Positions 16,901-26,303 of a DNA stretch of 64,000 bases are shown one piece after another. Source of the DNA: JAJFUE01 sp041687335. Its GTDB lineage: Bacteria; Sumerlaeota; Sumerlaeia; MVZB01. The stretch covers positions 62,001-126,000 of the forward strand of contig JAWLCE010000001.1 in NCBI GenBank assembly GCA_041687335.1, read 5' to 3'. Position numbers and translations under genes: made by a program. Position 1 is the stretch's first letter, and every line of letters begins with the position of its first letter. The notes below the pieces were generated by a model. It worked only from the letters and a program-made list of their open reading frames with translations. It ran no database searches and was not told the origin of the DNA.

Positions 16901-17827
16901 ATGCGCAAGATCTGGCAATTGATCCGAGATACCGTCAGCCGATTTGGCGAGCATGAGTGCGCCCGCATGGCGGCGGCGATGGCTTACTATACGATCTTCT
17001 CGCTGCCCGCGCTGCTGCTGATGATCATTTTCATCGCCGGCGCGATCTGGGGCGAGGATGCGGTGCGCGGCCAACTCTCGGGCCAGCTCCAGCAATACAT
17101 GGGGCCGCAGGCGGCCGAGTTCCTGCAGGAGATGATCAGCAAGGCGAGCATGCCCAACGGCGGCGGCCTGTCGATGATCATCAGCCTCGGGGTGCTGATC
17201 TTCGGCGCCACACGCGCCTTCGCGGAGCTGCAGCGCGCGCTCAACCAGACCTGGTGGGTGCAGCCGGCGCCCGACACCAGCGTGATCAAGGATTTCGCGC
17301 TCAAGCGCCTGATGTCGTTCCTGATCGTGGTCGTCATGGCCCTGCTGCTGGTGGCGCTGCTGGTGGCCAGCGCCTTGCTGACCGCCATGGGGGACCGGCT
17401 CGAGCAATACGTTCCGAGCCAGGCGATGGCGATCGCGCTTCAGGTGGCCAACTGGGCGCTCCAGATCGGCGTGCTGGTGCTGCTGTTCTTCGCGCTGTTC
17501 ATGATTCTACCCGACGCCAAGATCGCCAAGAAAAATGCCTTCATCGGGGCGATCTTCACGACGTTCCTGTTCCTGCTCGGAGTGGTGGGGCTGGGGCTGC
17601 TGATGACCTACAGCGATCCGGGCTCGGCCTACGGGGCGGCCGGGTCGCTGGCGATCGTGCTGATCTGGCTCTACTACGTGATGTTGATCGTGCTGCTGGG
17701 GTCGGAATTCACGGCTGTCTATGCGACGCTTTATGGGGAAGGGGTGCATCCCGACAAGCGGGCGGTGCGCTACAAGCGGGTGACCGTGGACGAGGAGCGC
17801 GGCCACGACGAACGCCCGGCGCGATAG
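16901..17827 (+). CDS. YihY/BrkB-family inner membrane protein
   Basis: A 308-residue integral membrane protein with about six hydrophobic segments. 'AAAMAYYTIFSLPALLLMII' near the N-terminus, 'GATRAFAELQRALNQTWWV' in the middle and 'GSEFTAVYA' near the end match the YihY/virulence factor BrkB family, formerly and wrongly called RNase BN. The biochemical role of the family is not settled. ATG 16901 is preceded by 'gggtggagggccgg'; a GTG five codons earlier is less likely. A charged tail (from about 285) is cytoplasmic. Confidence 0.9.
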   Translation: MRKIWQLIRDTVSRFGEHECARMAAAMAYYTIFSLPALLLMIIFIAGAIWGEDAVRGQLSGQLQQYMGPQAAEFLQEMISKASMPNGGGLSMIISLGVLIFGATRAFAELQRALNQTWWVQPAPDTSVIKDFALKRLMSFLIVVVMALLLVALLVASALLTAMGDRLEQYVPSQAMAIALQVANWALQIGVLVLLFFALFMILPDAKIAKKNAFIGAIFTTFLFLLGVVGLGLLMTYSDPGSAYGAAGSLAIVLIWLYYVMLIVLLGSEFTAVYATLYGEGVHPDKRAVRYKRVTVDEERGHDERPAR

Positions 17828-17838
17828 GGGGCGCCCCC

Positions 17839-20259
17839 TCAGCCCAGAGCCGCCTCAAGCAGCTCGCGGGCGGAGCTGCGCGCGCGATCGCCGATCTCGC
17901 GGGCGGGACCGACGCAGGCGGGGCAGCCCTCGCGGCAGGCGCACCCGCGCGCCCGCGCCAGCGCCGCGCGCAGAATCTGGCGATCCAGGCCATAGGCTCG
18001 CCGGGCCAGCCCGATGCCGCCGGCGTAGCGGTCATAGAGGTAGATCGTCGGCAGCCCGTCCTGCAGGGCGCGCACCATCACGACGGGGACCAAGTCGCGC
18101 GGGTCGCTCATCACGTAGAGCGCGGTGACGTTGGACATGAGCCAGGCCAGGCCCTTGAGGCCGCTGCCCAGATCGAGGCCGCGGGCCTCAAGCCACTCCT
18201 TGGAGTCGGGGCGCAGCGTCCACCAGGCGGCCTGGGTGTGCAGTTCGTATTGGGGCAGCTCGATCTCGCCGTAGCCAACCGTCTCCTGGGTCTCAAACTT
18301 GATCTTCTTGAACTTGGGAACCGTGACGTCGACGCGCACGTCGCCGAAATGGCGCGCCAGGAAGGGCTGGAAGGGCCGCTCAGATTCGGAAGCCACGAAT
18401 GAACACGAATTTTCACCAATGCCGGTTTCATCGGATTTCGTGCATTCTTGCGTGTTCGTTCGTGGCTCAAACTCCTCGGTCTGGTCCACGTGCAGCACGA
18501 CGAGATCGTTCTTGGTGATGGCGTCGGTGTAGTAGTCGCTCTTGACGGCTCGCACGAACGCCTTGCGGCGGTGCCAGTCCAACTGGTCGACGTAAAAGGT
18601 GCGCCCCTGGTGCATGTAGATCGCCTGGGGGTGGATCAGTTCCTGGGCGGAGTCGTAGTCGACCTCGCCCAGGACGCGGTTGCCATCGGTGGTGTCGTGG
18701 ATGACGAAGTTCTGCGCGGTCGAGGTGCGCAGCGAGACCGACTCGGCGGGGAAGGAGTCGCTCGACCAGTGCCAGGCGCCGGCGGAGCGGCGGGCGAGAC
18801 GCTGCTCCTCGAAATATTCCAGCAGCGCCGCCGGATGGGCCTCGCCGTAGCTCTCCCCCTCGCGCAGCGGGATTTCGCTGAGCGCGCACTTCAGGTGGTC
18901 GGCCAGGATCAGGATGTTGTCCGGGTTGGTGATGCCGTTTTCGGGGGTCGCCTCGAGCAGGTATTGCGGGTTTTCCATCAGGAACTGGTCGAGCGGTGAG
19001 CTGTTGCCCACCAGCACCACGGCGGCAGTCTGGGTGGAGCGGCCGGCACGCCCCCCCTGCTGCCAGAGCGAGGCGATGGAGCCGGGATAGCCGCACAGGA
19101 CCGCGGCCTGGAGCGAACCGATGTCGATGCCCAGCTCAAGCGCGTTGGTGGAGACCACCCCGAGCACGCCGCCCTCGCGGATGCCGCGCTCGATCTCGCG
19201 CCGTTCGTTGGGCAGATAGCCGCCGCGATAGCCGCGGATGAGGTCGGGGTCGCGCCCCAATCGCGCCAGCGCGCGCCGCAGGTAGGTGGTCAGGATCTCG
19301 ACACGCACCCGCGAGCGGGCGAAGACGATCGTCTGGAGGCCGCGCTCGAGGAAGCGCAGCGCCACCCGGCGCGTCTCCTTGACCGAGCTGGCGCGGATGC
19401 CGAGTTCCTTGTTGACCACCGGCGGGTTATACATCACCAATACCCGCTCCCCGCGCGGGGCGCCGTTGTTGGCGATGACGCGGACGGGCTCGCCGACCAG
19501 GGTCTCGGCCATCTCACCGGGATTGGCCACCGTCGCGCTGCAGCAGATGAAGCGCGGCTTGGAGCCGTAGAACTCGCAGATGCGGCGCAGCCGGCGCAGC
19601 ACGTTGGCCACGTGGCTGCCGAAGACGCCGCGATACTGGTGCAGCTCATCGATGACGACCGTCTCCAGGTTCTCGAACAGCTTGATCCACTTGGTGTGGT
19701 GGGGCAGGATGCCCGAGTGCAGCATGTCGGGGTTGGTCACGACCAGCTGGCCGGCGGAGCGGATCGCCCGGCGCGCGGCCGAGGGGGTGTCGCCGTCGAA
19801 GGTATAGACCTTGATCTCACGCCCCACCTCGCGCGTCAGCTCGTAGAGGCCGTGATACTGGTCGTGGGAGAGGGCCTTGGTCGGGAAGAGGTAGAGCGCG
19901 CGCGACTCCGGGCGCTCGAGCTGGCGCTGCAGGACGGGAAGGTTATAGCAGAGGGTCTTGCCGCTGGCGGTGGGGGTGACGATGACGACGTGCTCGCCGG
20001 CGAGCGAGCGGGCGCAGGCCTCGGCCTGATGGGTGTAGAGTTGCTCGATGCCGCGGCGGGCGAGGGCCTCGCGCAGCTCGGGGGCCAGCCCGGGCGGAAA
20101 GTCGGCAAACTGGGCCGGCTGGGCCGGGATGCGGTGCCAGTGGGCGATGTTGCGCGCCAGGCGGTGTCCGCCGCGCAGCGTGGACAAAACCTCCTCCATC
20201 GCCTGGCTGGCGGCGGGCTGGCCGTATGCTTCGCTCGTCGGATTGGTGGTCATGCTCAT
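17839..20259 (-). CDS. mrfA: MrfA/YprA-type DEAD/DEAH helicase with DUF1998 zinc domain
   Basis: An 806-residue SF2 helicase. Walker A 'TPTASGKTL' (95-103), DELH box 'DELHQYRG' (204-211), 'CSATVANP', and motif VI 'QQGGRAGRS' define the two RecA-like lobes. The C-terminal DUF1998 region ends in a four-Cys zinc site, 'CACREGCPACVGP' (about 773-785), as in B. subtilis MrfA (mitomycin repair) and Hrq1. A role in DNA crosslink repair is inferred from those relatives. Residues about 598-623 ('EPRTNTQECTKSDETGIGEN' and onward) are not family sequence but the translation of a palindromic repeat (18391-18467) that keeps the frame open. Start ATG 20259, with a second ATG two codons inside. Confidence 0.9.
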   Translation of the reverse strand: MSMTTNPTSEAYGQPAASQAMEEVLSTLRGGHRLARNIAHWHRIPAQPAQFADFPPGLAPELREALARRGIEQLYTHQAEACARSLAGEHVVIVTPTASGKTLCYNLPVLQRQLERPESRALYLFPTKALSHDQYHGLYELTREVGREIKVYTFDGDTPSAARRAIRSAGQLVVTNPDMLHSGILPHHTKWIKLFENLETVVIDELHQYRGVFGSHVANVLRRLRRICEFYGSKPRFICCSATVANPGEMAETLVGEPVRVIANNGAPRGERVLVMYNPPVVNKELGIRASSVKETRRVALRFLERGLQTIVFARSRVRVEILTTYLRRALARLGRDPDLIRGYRGGYLPNERREIERGIREGGVLGVVSTNALELGIDIGSLQAAVLCGYPGSIASLWQQGGRAGRSTQTAAVVLVGNSSPLDQFLMENPQYLLEATPENGITNPDNILILADHLKCALSEIPLREGESYGEAHPAALLEYFEEQRLARRSAGAWHWSSDSFPAESVSLRTSTAQNFVIHDTTDGNRVLGEVDYDSAQELIHPQAIYMHQGRTFYVDQLDWHRRKAFVRAVKSDYYTDAITKNDLVVLHVDQTEEFEPRTNTQECTKSDETGIGENSCSFVASESERPFQPFLARHFGDVRVDVTVPKFKKIKFETQETVGYGEIELPQYELHTQAAWWTLRPDSKEWLEARGLDLGSGLKGLAWLMSNVTALYVMSDPRDLVPVVMVRALQDGLPTIYLYDRYAGGIGLARRAYGLDRQILRAALARARGCACREGCPACVGPAREIGDRARSSARELLEAALG
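18391..18467. repeat. CACGAAT-type palindromic element inside the helicase gene
   Basis: Seventy-seven bases with inverted ends: 'agccacgaatgaacacg' on the left and, inverted, 'agccacgaacgaacacg' on the right (16 of 17 identical). The interior has 'ttttcaccaatg' and 'cgtgcattcttg'. The element is read through in frame as about 26 residues between two conserved parts of the helicase. Confidence 0.85.
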
Positions 20260-20380
20260 TGTTCACTCGTCAGCTTTCGCCAATTCTTCGCATCTCGACT
20301 ATAGCCGACCCGCCCGCCCCGCGCGACGAAAAAATCGCCCCACGCCTCAGCTCAAGAGCCGACCCGCTTGGTTCATTATT

Positions 20381-20440
20381 TTTTTGTCGCAAAGGCCGCA
20401 GAGTAACGCCCAAAGCACGCAAAGTCGTGGCGAAGCGGCA
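20381..20440 (+). repeat. Family D repeat fragment, copy 2
   Basis: 'tttttgtcgcaaaggccgca' followed by gagtaacgcccaaagc and 'acgcaaagtcgtgg'. Shares 'gtcgcaaaggccgcagag' with 51432-51449. Confidence 0.6.
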
Positions 20441-20505
20441 GGTGACGGCGCGTGGGGGAAGTATGGGGCATGGGTTGGATATAACGTTGGCAGTTAGGGA
20501 GAAGA

Positions 20506-20560
20506 GTCGGACACGGATTGGCGGATCGGGCGGATTGGCGCAGATCGGAGGGGGAGTAGG
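20506..20560 (+). repeat. Family E repeat, copy 2
   Basis: 'gtcggacacggattggcgga' then tcgggcggattggcgcagatcgg. It is the plus-strand counterpart of 9611-9667. Confidence 0.55.
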
Positions 20561-20757
20561 GAGAAAGGCGTTTAGACTTTCAGAGATCGACCGGCGAGGG
20601 CGCCGGTCCCACACTTTTCATATACCGGGCAGGTCATTATTGCTGGGCCGATCCTGTAAATGAGTTGTGGGTTGTGGGTTTCGGGTTTATTGGTTGGGAA
20701 CGGTTTAGAGGATGCCGGGAAGAACCATATGTTTCGTGTTTCAGGTGCGACACATAA

Positions 20758-20785
20758 GTTTCTAGTTTCAAGTTTCTAGTTTCAA
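20758..20785 (+). repeat. 14-bp tandem repeat, two perfect copies
   Basis: The unit gtttctagtttcaa occurs twice in direct succession, followed by a partial third (gttcc). Confidence 0.8.
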
Positions 20786-20879
20786 GTTCCAGTCGGGTTG
20801 GCCGCCTCCAGTTTTTCATGGCACCCGCCAGACTGATGGGATTAGCATCGCCTCACCCAATCATGGAAAGGCGCGACCC

Positions 20880-22244
20880 ATGCAACGCAGACGCTTCCTG
20901 AATATTTCAGCCCGCACGCTTTTTCTGCTCGGTGCCGGCGCGAGCGCCCTGGATGCCCGCCGCGCCTACGGCGCCGCCGATCGCGTGAGGCTGGCGCTGG
21001 TCGGCTGCGGCGGGCGCGGCCGGGTGATGGCGCAGAACCTGCTCAACGAGGGGCTGCCCGCCGACATCAGCCACCTCTTTGATGCCGATACCGCGCGTGC
21101 CGACGCCGTCGTCAAGGCGATCGTCGATCTGGGCGGTCGCCCGCCCGTCGTTGCCCGCTCGCTGGAGGAAATCCTCGCCGAGCCGACGATTGACGCGGTG
21201 CTGATCGCGACGCCCAACCAATGGCATGCGCCCCAGACCCTGCTGGCGCTGCGGGCGGGCAAGGATGTCTACGTCGAGAAGCCGCACTCGCACACGATTG
21301 CCGAAGGCCGCCTGATGGTCGAGGCGGCCATCCGGCTCGGGCGCATCGTCCAGATCGGCGCCCAGAATCGCAGCGCCGACTATATCGAGCTGGCCTGTGA
21401 CTACATCCGCGAGGGCCATCTGGGCACGGTTCACCTGGTCAAGGTTTACAATGCGAAGTCCAACTCCTCCTTCGCCCCGCGCGGGGTGTCCTACACCCTT
21501 GGCCAATCCGAACCGCAACCCGAGACGCTGAACTGGGACCTCTGGCTGGGGCCGGCCGCCGCGCGCCCCTACCATCACCGCATCTACCGCGCCCACGGCT
21601 GGATCGCCTTCTGGGATTACTCCTGCGGCGACATGGACGACGGCATCCACCAGATCGACATCGCGCGCAAGCTGATGGGCGATCCCCCCGGGCCCAAGCT
21701 CGTCCAGGCCACCGGTGGCCGCCTCTGCTTCGCCGACAACGATGCCGAGACGCCCGACACCCTCGCCGCCAGCTGGCAATACGACAACTTCCTGATGACC
21801 TGCGACATGACCTGCTGGCCGCGCTACATGGAGAAGTCAACCACCACGATCCGCCGCAACGACCTGCTCCCCTTCTGGACCCAGAATTCCGAGCGGATTG
21901 AGCTGTATGGCACCGAGCAGATGATGATCCTGGGCCGGATGGGCGGCGGCTGGATCGCGATGTCCAGCGGCGGCCGCGTGGTTCATACCGAATACGGTCG
22001 TGTCCCGGATACGCCCCACATGCTCGACTTTCTCGAAGCCATCCGCAGCCGTCGCCCGACGCGCGGCCGCCTCGAGCTGGTCAACCCAAGCCAGGAACTT
22101 GTGCACATGGCCAACATTGCCCACCGCGTCGGCAATACCACGCTGCGCTGGGACGACGATGCGGGGCGCTTCATCGGCAACGATGCCGCCAACGGGCTGC
22201 TCGTGCGCGAATACCGGCGGGGCTATGAGCTGCCCGAGGTCTGA
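20880..22244 (+). CDS. Gfo/Idh/MocA oxidoreductase with Tat signal
   Basis: A 454-residue NAD(P)-dependent oxidoreductase with a Tat-type N-terminus (RRRFL at 3-7, then a hydrophobic stretch to about 31). There is no lipobox Cys, so a soluble periplasmic product is expected. Rossmann motif 'ALVGCGGRGRV' (39-49) and the family's catalytic 'YVEKP' (about 131-135) are intact. It is a different subfamily from the Tat lipoprotein at 11229. 'ggaaaggcgcgaccc' precedes ATG 20880. Probably acts on sugars or sugar acids, as most secreted relatives do; substrate unknown. Convergent with the small membrane gene that follows. Confidence 0.88.
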   Translation: MQRRRFLNISARTLFLLGAGASALDARRAYGAADRVRLALVGCGGRGRVMAQNLLNEGLPADISHLFDADTARADAVVKAIVDLGGRPPVVARSLEEILAEPTIDAVLIATPNQWHAPQTLLALRAGKDVYVEKPHSHTIAEGRLMVEAAIRLGRIVQIGAQNRSADYIELACDYIREGHLGTVHLVKVYNAKSNSSFAPRGVSYTLGQSEPQPETLNWDLWLGPAAARPYHHRIYRAHGWIAFWDYSCGDMDDGIHQIDIARKLMGDPPGPKLVQATGGRLCFADNDAETPDTLAASWQYDNFLMTCDMTCWPRYMEKSTTTIRRNDLLPFWTQNSERIELYGTEQMMILGRMGGGWIAMSSGGRVVHTEYGRVPDTPHMLDFLEAIRSRRPTRGRLELVNPSQELVHMANIAHRVGNTTLRWDDDAGRFIGNDAANGLLVREYRRGYELPEV

Positions 22245-22262
22245 TCGCGTGGGCGAGTCGGC

Positions 22263-22607
22263 TCACGGCGCCGGCGGATCGCGGCGGTCGCGGCCGCTCC
22301 CCTTGCCAAGGATGCGCGAGAAAAAGCCGGTGGCGAATCCGGCGACGATGAAGACCAGGGCGGCGATGACGTAGGCGGCGATCGAACCGGGCGGGCGGGA
22401 GGCCAGGCCGACGTTGAGCAACCACCACAACGCCAGCGCCAGCGGGCCGGCGGCCGCCAGCAACAGCGCATTGCGCCGCAACCGTTCCGGCGGCGGGGTT
22501 TCGCTCATGCGGGCGCTGGCGGTCATTGCCGAATAGATCAGCAGTGCCAGCAGGGGGGTTGCCAGCGCCAGCCCGATCATGATCGCGCGCAGGTCGACGT
22601 CGTTCAT
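22263..22607 (-). CDS. Small three-helix membrane protein, unknown
   Basis: A 114-residue protein with three hydrophobic segments (about 8-28, 46-67, 74-96) and a basic, Pro-rich C-terminus. No family recognised. Its ATG overlaps the stop of the parvulin-like lipoprotein gene by 4 bp, so the two are likely co-translated and may act together in the envelope. Confidence 0.65.
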   Translation of the reverse strand: MNDVDLRAIMIGLALATPLLALLIYSAMTASARMSETPPPERLRRNALLLAAAGPLALALWWLLNVGLASRPPGSIAAYVIAALVFIVAGFATGFFSRILGKGSGRDRRDPPAP

Positions 22608-24388
22608 GTCGATTCCACCTGAATCGGCTCGGGGGTCTGCGGGGGCGGCGGCAGTTCCTCGAGCAGGTCCTCCAACCGCGCCGGCAGGGCCGAGCCGAGC
22701 AGTTCGGTGTTGACCTGAAGCTGGTCATGGACGCGCTGCTGGATCGCCTCGACCGCCTCCACCGCGCGCCGTTCGGTGACGATGCGCCCGATGAGCGGAC
22801 GCAGCTCGTCCTTCTCCCACTGCTCGGCGGGACGGCTCTGCTCGACCACGAACATCAGCCAGCCACGGGGGGTCAGCACCGGCTCCGAGACCAGCGGAGG
22901 ATCGCCCGAGGCGGGATCGTAGGGCCAGCGGCGGTCCTGCTTCTGGAGGTGCTCCAGCAGCTCGGGCCCTTGGGGCTCGACCTCGAGCTCGATGCCAGGC
23001 TGCTGATAATCCTCGACCAGCTCACGCGGGGCGTCGGCGGCGAGCAGCTGCTCGCGCAGCGCCAGGGCCTGTTCGCGGACGGCCAGCGGCGAGAGCGGCT
23101 GCTCGCCCTCGGCGGGGCGCGGCCGCATCAGCAGGCGTGCCCCCACAACCACCGGATGGCCGACATACTCATGGCTCCAGCTCTCGGCGGCGCGGTCGAG
23201 TTCCACCCGGCTCGGCGGCTCCAGCGTCTCACGCAGGCGCTGCACAAGAAAGCGGGCGTGCACCTGAGCGCGGGCCTGGGCCACCTGAGGTCCTTCGAGC
23301 AGGAATTCCTCGATGCCAAGCCGGGCTGCGCGCTCGTTGAGGGTGGTCAGCTCGAGAAGCTGGGGCATGCGCCGAATGAGGCCCGGGCGATCCAGCGGCG
23401 GGCCCTGCTCGAAACGATTGATCGCCTGCAGGTCCGCCATCGTCCAGCGCCGATCCCCGACCTCGACCAGCACGTCATCGCCCGCGGGCAGCGGGCCGGC
23501 CGGCGAGCGCAGCGCGACCGGGGTGCGCGCGCCGTAGGCATAATGGAGCCGGTTGATGGGGGCCTTGAGGAGTTGCTGAAAATAAAAGCGCGAGACGGGG
23601 CTCAGATTGAACTCGGCAAAAGTCATGTCGGGCCGGATGACGGTGGAGCGGGTGACATAGAAGATATGGAAGCCGGCGGCGGATTCGAGGACCTCGGAGA
23701 CCTCCAGCGGCTTCATCGAGGCCAGCAGCTCCCACAGGTCGGGATCCAGGTTGGGCAGGTCAGGGGTGAAGACGATGGCCTCGGTCGACTTGTTCTGGGC
23801 CTCGCTGACTTCCATCAGCACGTCCTCAAATTTTTCGCCCCCCTCGACGACGCGACGGCGGGCCTGTTCGGCGCGCTCACGCTGGGCCGCGCGCTGCTCG
23901 GGGGTCATCCCCTCGGCGCGCAGGAAAATGAAATTGGCCCGCACCTGCGGGATGTAGGCCCACTCCTTGAATTTTTCCATGAAGAGTTCCATCTCGGCGC
24001 GGGGCGGATCGGGGCCGATCATTTCGAACTTGAGGCCGCCGCGGGACTGGGCGGCGATGCTGGCGCCGGTGGCCATCCGCAGCGCGGCCTGATAGCCGGC
24101 ATCCTGCTCGCCACCAAGGCGGCGGGCTTCGCTCGCCAGCGCGCGCTCGACCAGCAGCGGACGCGCCAAGCCGGCGACCGCCTCGGCACTGAGGGTCCCG
24201 GTCGCGCTGCGATCCTCCCAAAGGACGGCCTTGAACGCCGAGCGCACCTGGTCGGCCGAGAGCGCCTCGGCGCCGGCGTGGGCGAGCGTGTCGGCAGGGA
24301 GCACGATTGGAGCATCGACGACACGGTCGCGGCAGGCAGACACCCCCAACATAAGACATAAGCTCAAAATAATCATTGTTTTGTGCAT
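22604..24388 (-). CDS. Parvulin-type peptidyl-prolyl isomerase-like lipoprotein (SurA/PpiC-like)
   Basis: A 594-residue protein. Starting at ATG 24388, it begins with a lipoprotein signal (MIILSLCLMLGVSAC, lipobox Cys19). Residues about 130-300 resemble a PpiC/parvulin rotamase unit preceded by a SurA-like helical N-domain: 'VRANFIFLRAEGMTPEQ', 'GGEKFEDVLMEVSE', 'VSEVLESAAGFHIFYV'. The second half is long, helical and charged and carries another degenerate copy of this pattern, ending in a Pro-rich tail. Expected role: periplasmic folding of outer-membrane proteins. The frame is open a further 55 codons upstream, but a start there would place the signal peptide internally. Divergent from the M23 gene. 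Confidence 0.75.
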   Translation of the reverse strand: MHKTMIILSLCLMLGVSACRDRVVDAPIVLPADTLAHAGAEALSADQVRSAFKAVLWEDRSATGTLSAEAVAGLARPLLVERALASEARRLGGEQDAGYQAALRMATGASIAAQSRGGLKFEMIGPDPPRAEMELFMEKFKEWAYIPQVRANFIFLRAEGMTPEQRAAQRERAEQARRRVVEGGEKFEDVLMEVSEAQNKSTEAIVFTPDLPNLDPDLWELLASMKPLEVSEVLESAAGFHIFYVTRSTVIRPDMTFAEFNLSPVSRFYFQQLLKAPINRLHYAYGARTPVALRSPAGPLPAGDDVLVEVGDRRWTMADLQAINRFEQGPPLDRPGLIRRMPQLLELTTLNERAARLGIEEFLLEGPQVAQARAQVHARFLVQRLRETLEPPSRVELDRAAESWSHEYVGHPVVVGARLLMRPRPAEGEQPLSPLAVREQALALREQLLAADAPRELVEDYQQPGIELEVEPQGPELLEHLQKQDRRWPYDPASGDPPLVSEPVLTPRGWLMFVVEQSRPAEQWEKDELRPLIGRIVTERRAVEAVEAIQQRVHDQLQVNTELLGSALPARLEDLLEELPPPPQTPEPIQVEST

Positions 24389-24620
24389 GATTTTCGACCG
24401 TTGCCGAAAATTCTGCGCGAAAGCCAAAGTTTGCGCGCGGGCCGTTTGTGATTGACAATCAAGGCTCATGTTTTCAAAATCCTTTCCGATCCGTCTTACT
24501 GATGGACTGGCCAAAAACAATTCCTGACGGAGTGGAAAATTAAAGCTGCTCAAAGCATCGTGGGTGGATGAGTACTGGCCACCCCGCTACCCTCACACCA
24601 TACGCGAACAGGAGACCATT

Positions 24621-25628
24621 TTGAAGCCCAACGCGCACAAGAACATGATTCGCCTGATGATCTGGGCGTTTCTGGGGTGCGCCGGGCTGGGTCATCCTGC
24701 CACCGCCGTTGTCCCCCCGCCTGCGGGCAGCCTGGCCCCGGCCGTCATCGAAGACCCTTCCTCCGCCGTCCGCAACGAACTGATCTCACGCATTGAATTC
24801 GAGGAACTGAATTTGAGTCTGGTGGGCGTCACGACGGTGGACGGCAAGCCGGTGTGTTACCTCAAGCACCCAGGGGCGCTCGAGCCGATGGTCTACCAGC
24901 CCGGGGATGTGATCGGGGGCTTCAAGCTGGAGCTGATCGAGGCCGGATCGGTGACGTTCGAGCGACGCGGGGTCCAGTTCTGGCTGCTGCCGGACTCGGA
25001 GGTGGAACTGGCCGAGGAGGAAGCGGGCGACGTGGGCGAGGTGGCCGAGGCGACGGTGGAGTCGGCGCGCGAGGCCCTGCTGGAGGAACTGGCGCAGGCC
25101 GAGGCCATCCAGGCGCCCGAGATCAAGACTGCCCGCTTGAGCCTGAAGAGCCGCACGGCGCAGTATGAATCGGCCAAACTGATCGAGGATGGCTCACGGA
25201 CCAAGGCGCTGCTGGCGTCGCGAGCGCCGGCGGGTCCGCGGTTCATCCTGCCGATGAGCGGCAAGTTGACCTCCAGTTACGGCTATCGTCGCCACCCGAT
25301 GGGCGGCCAGCGCAAATTCCACCATGGGGTGGACCTTGCCGCCCCGCATGGCAGCCGGATCATCGCCGCGGCCGCCGGCACCGTCACCCGCGTCAGTTAC
25401 AATTCACTGCTGGGTCGCTACGTGATCATTGCGCACAGCGACGGATACGAGACCGTTTACGCGCATCTTTCGCGCCAGCTGGTCAAGGCCGGGCAGAAGG
25501 TGGCCCAAGGCCAGTCCATCGGCGAGGAAGGCAGCACCGGGTTGTCGACCGGGCCCCACCTGCACTTCGAAATTCGGCGCAACGGCACCAGCATCAATCC
25601 ACTCAATTTCGTCCGACCGCGCCGCTAA
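24621..25628 (+). CDS. Secreted M23-family (LytM) metallopeptidase
   Basis: A 335-residue protein if started at TTG 24621, which follows a good 'aggag' at 6 bases; the open frame extends 19 codons further up to a GTG. A signal peptide follows ('MIWAFLGCAGLGHPATA'). The middle (about 45-215) has a PilP-like 'YQPGDVIGGFKLELIEAGSV' region and an acidic helical stretch. The C-terminal LytM domain has zinc ligands in 'HHGVDLAAPHGS' (His/Asp about 234-238) and 'GPHLHFEI' (HxH about 313-315). Predicted peptidoglycan endopeptidase or divisome activator; all catalytic residues are present. Confidence 0.88.
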   Translation: MKPNAHKNMIRLMIWAFLGCAGLGHPATAVVPPPAGSLAPAVIEDPSSAVRNELISRIEFEELNLSLVGVTTVDGKPVCYLKHPGALEPMVYQPGDVIGGFKLELIEAGSVTFERRGVQFWLLPDSEVELAEEEAGDVGEVAEATVESAREALLEELAQAEAIQAPEIKTARLSLKSRTAQYESAKLIEDGSRTKALLASRAPAGPRFILPMSGKLTSSYGYRRHPMGGQRKFHHGVDLAAPHGSRIIAAAAGTVTRVSYNSLLGRYVIIAHSDGYETVYAHLSRQLVKAGQKVAQGQSIGEEGSTGLSTGPHLHFEIRRNGTSINPLNFVRPRR

Positions 25629-25775
25629 GGAGCCCGCGCCCACTCGCATCGCAAGGGGCGCGCGGAGATCATATCTACGGGGCGGCTGCAATCTTTTTGC
25701 CCCCGAGGTCCGAAATTTGTTAGTCTTTGTAGGGATCGGCTCCTGTTCGGGGCCCCTTTCGCTGGGAATGACCTT

Positions 25776-26303
25776 ATGATCATGTCCGCCATCAACCTGC
25801 AGGCTGTCCGGCGACTGGTTCGTTTTTCGACCCTGCTGCGGGCGCTATGGTTGGCGATGGCGCTGCTGCACGTATGGCTGATCGCGCGGCGGCTGTGGCT
25901 GGGCGAGCTGGGGGGACTGCTCGAGCTGACGCGCGGGGCCCTCTGCCTGGCGGGCGTGGCCTACTGCTCACTCAAATTCTGGCGCGTGGCGACATTTTTT
26001 GATTCCCAGCCTCGGCGCGCGATCGCCTTCGGGCTGGCGCTGCTGGTCGGCCACGTCTTGATCGCGCCGCCGGGGACCCAGTCGCTGCTTGACCCGACGG
26101 GGATGCAACTGACCACAGTGCTGGTGACGGCGCCGCTGCTGCTGGCGCTGGGCCTGGTCGCTGCGGCCGGCCGCAGACGCCGTCAGGGACCGATTGCGTG
26201 GCGACTCGAGCCCGCCTCGGGCCGCACCAACGAACCACTGCCGATCCGGCTGTTTCAACTCTCACCCTCGCTTCACCGACGCCCCCCGCCCCGCCGCGCC
26301 TGA
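25776..26303 (+). CDS. Small polytopic membrane protein, unknown
   Basis: A 175-residue protein with about four hydrophobic helices (roughly 20-38, 48-66, 84-101, 112-131) and an Arg/Pro-rich C-terminus. No family recognised. It lies about 150 bp before hemE on the same strand and may share its transcript. ATG 25776 or ATG 25782 could be the start; neither has a strong ribosome site. Confidence 0.5.
   Translation: MIMSAINLQAVRRLVRFSTLLRALWLAMALLHVWLIARRLWLGELGGLLELTRGALCLAGVAYCSLKFWRVATFFDSQPRRAIAFGLALLVGHVLIAPPGTQSLLDPTGMQLTTVLVTAPLLLALGLVAAAGRRRRQGPIAWRLEPASGRTNEPLPIRLFQLSPSLHRRPPPRRA

Larger units (their letters stand above)
20260..20879. other. Gene-free intergenic stretch of about 620 bp with degenerate repeats
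   Basis: No credible gene. It contains a family D fragment (20381-20440), a family E copy (20506-20560), a 'cgaccggcgagggcgccggt' hairpin at about 20587, and a 2 x 14-bp tandem repeat (20758-20785). It looks like a repeat landing zone; 'catggaaaggcgcgaccc' at its end is the ribosome site region of the next gene. Confidence 0.6.
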
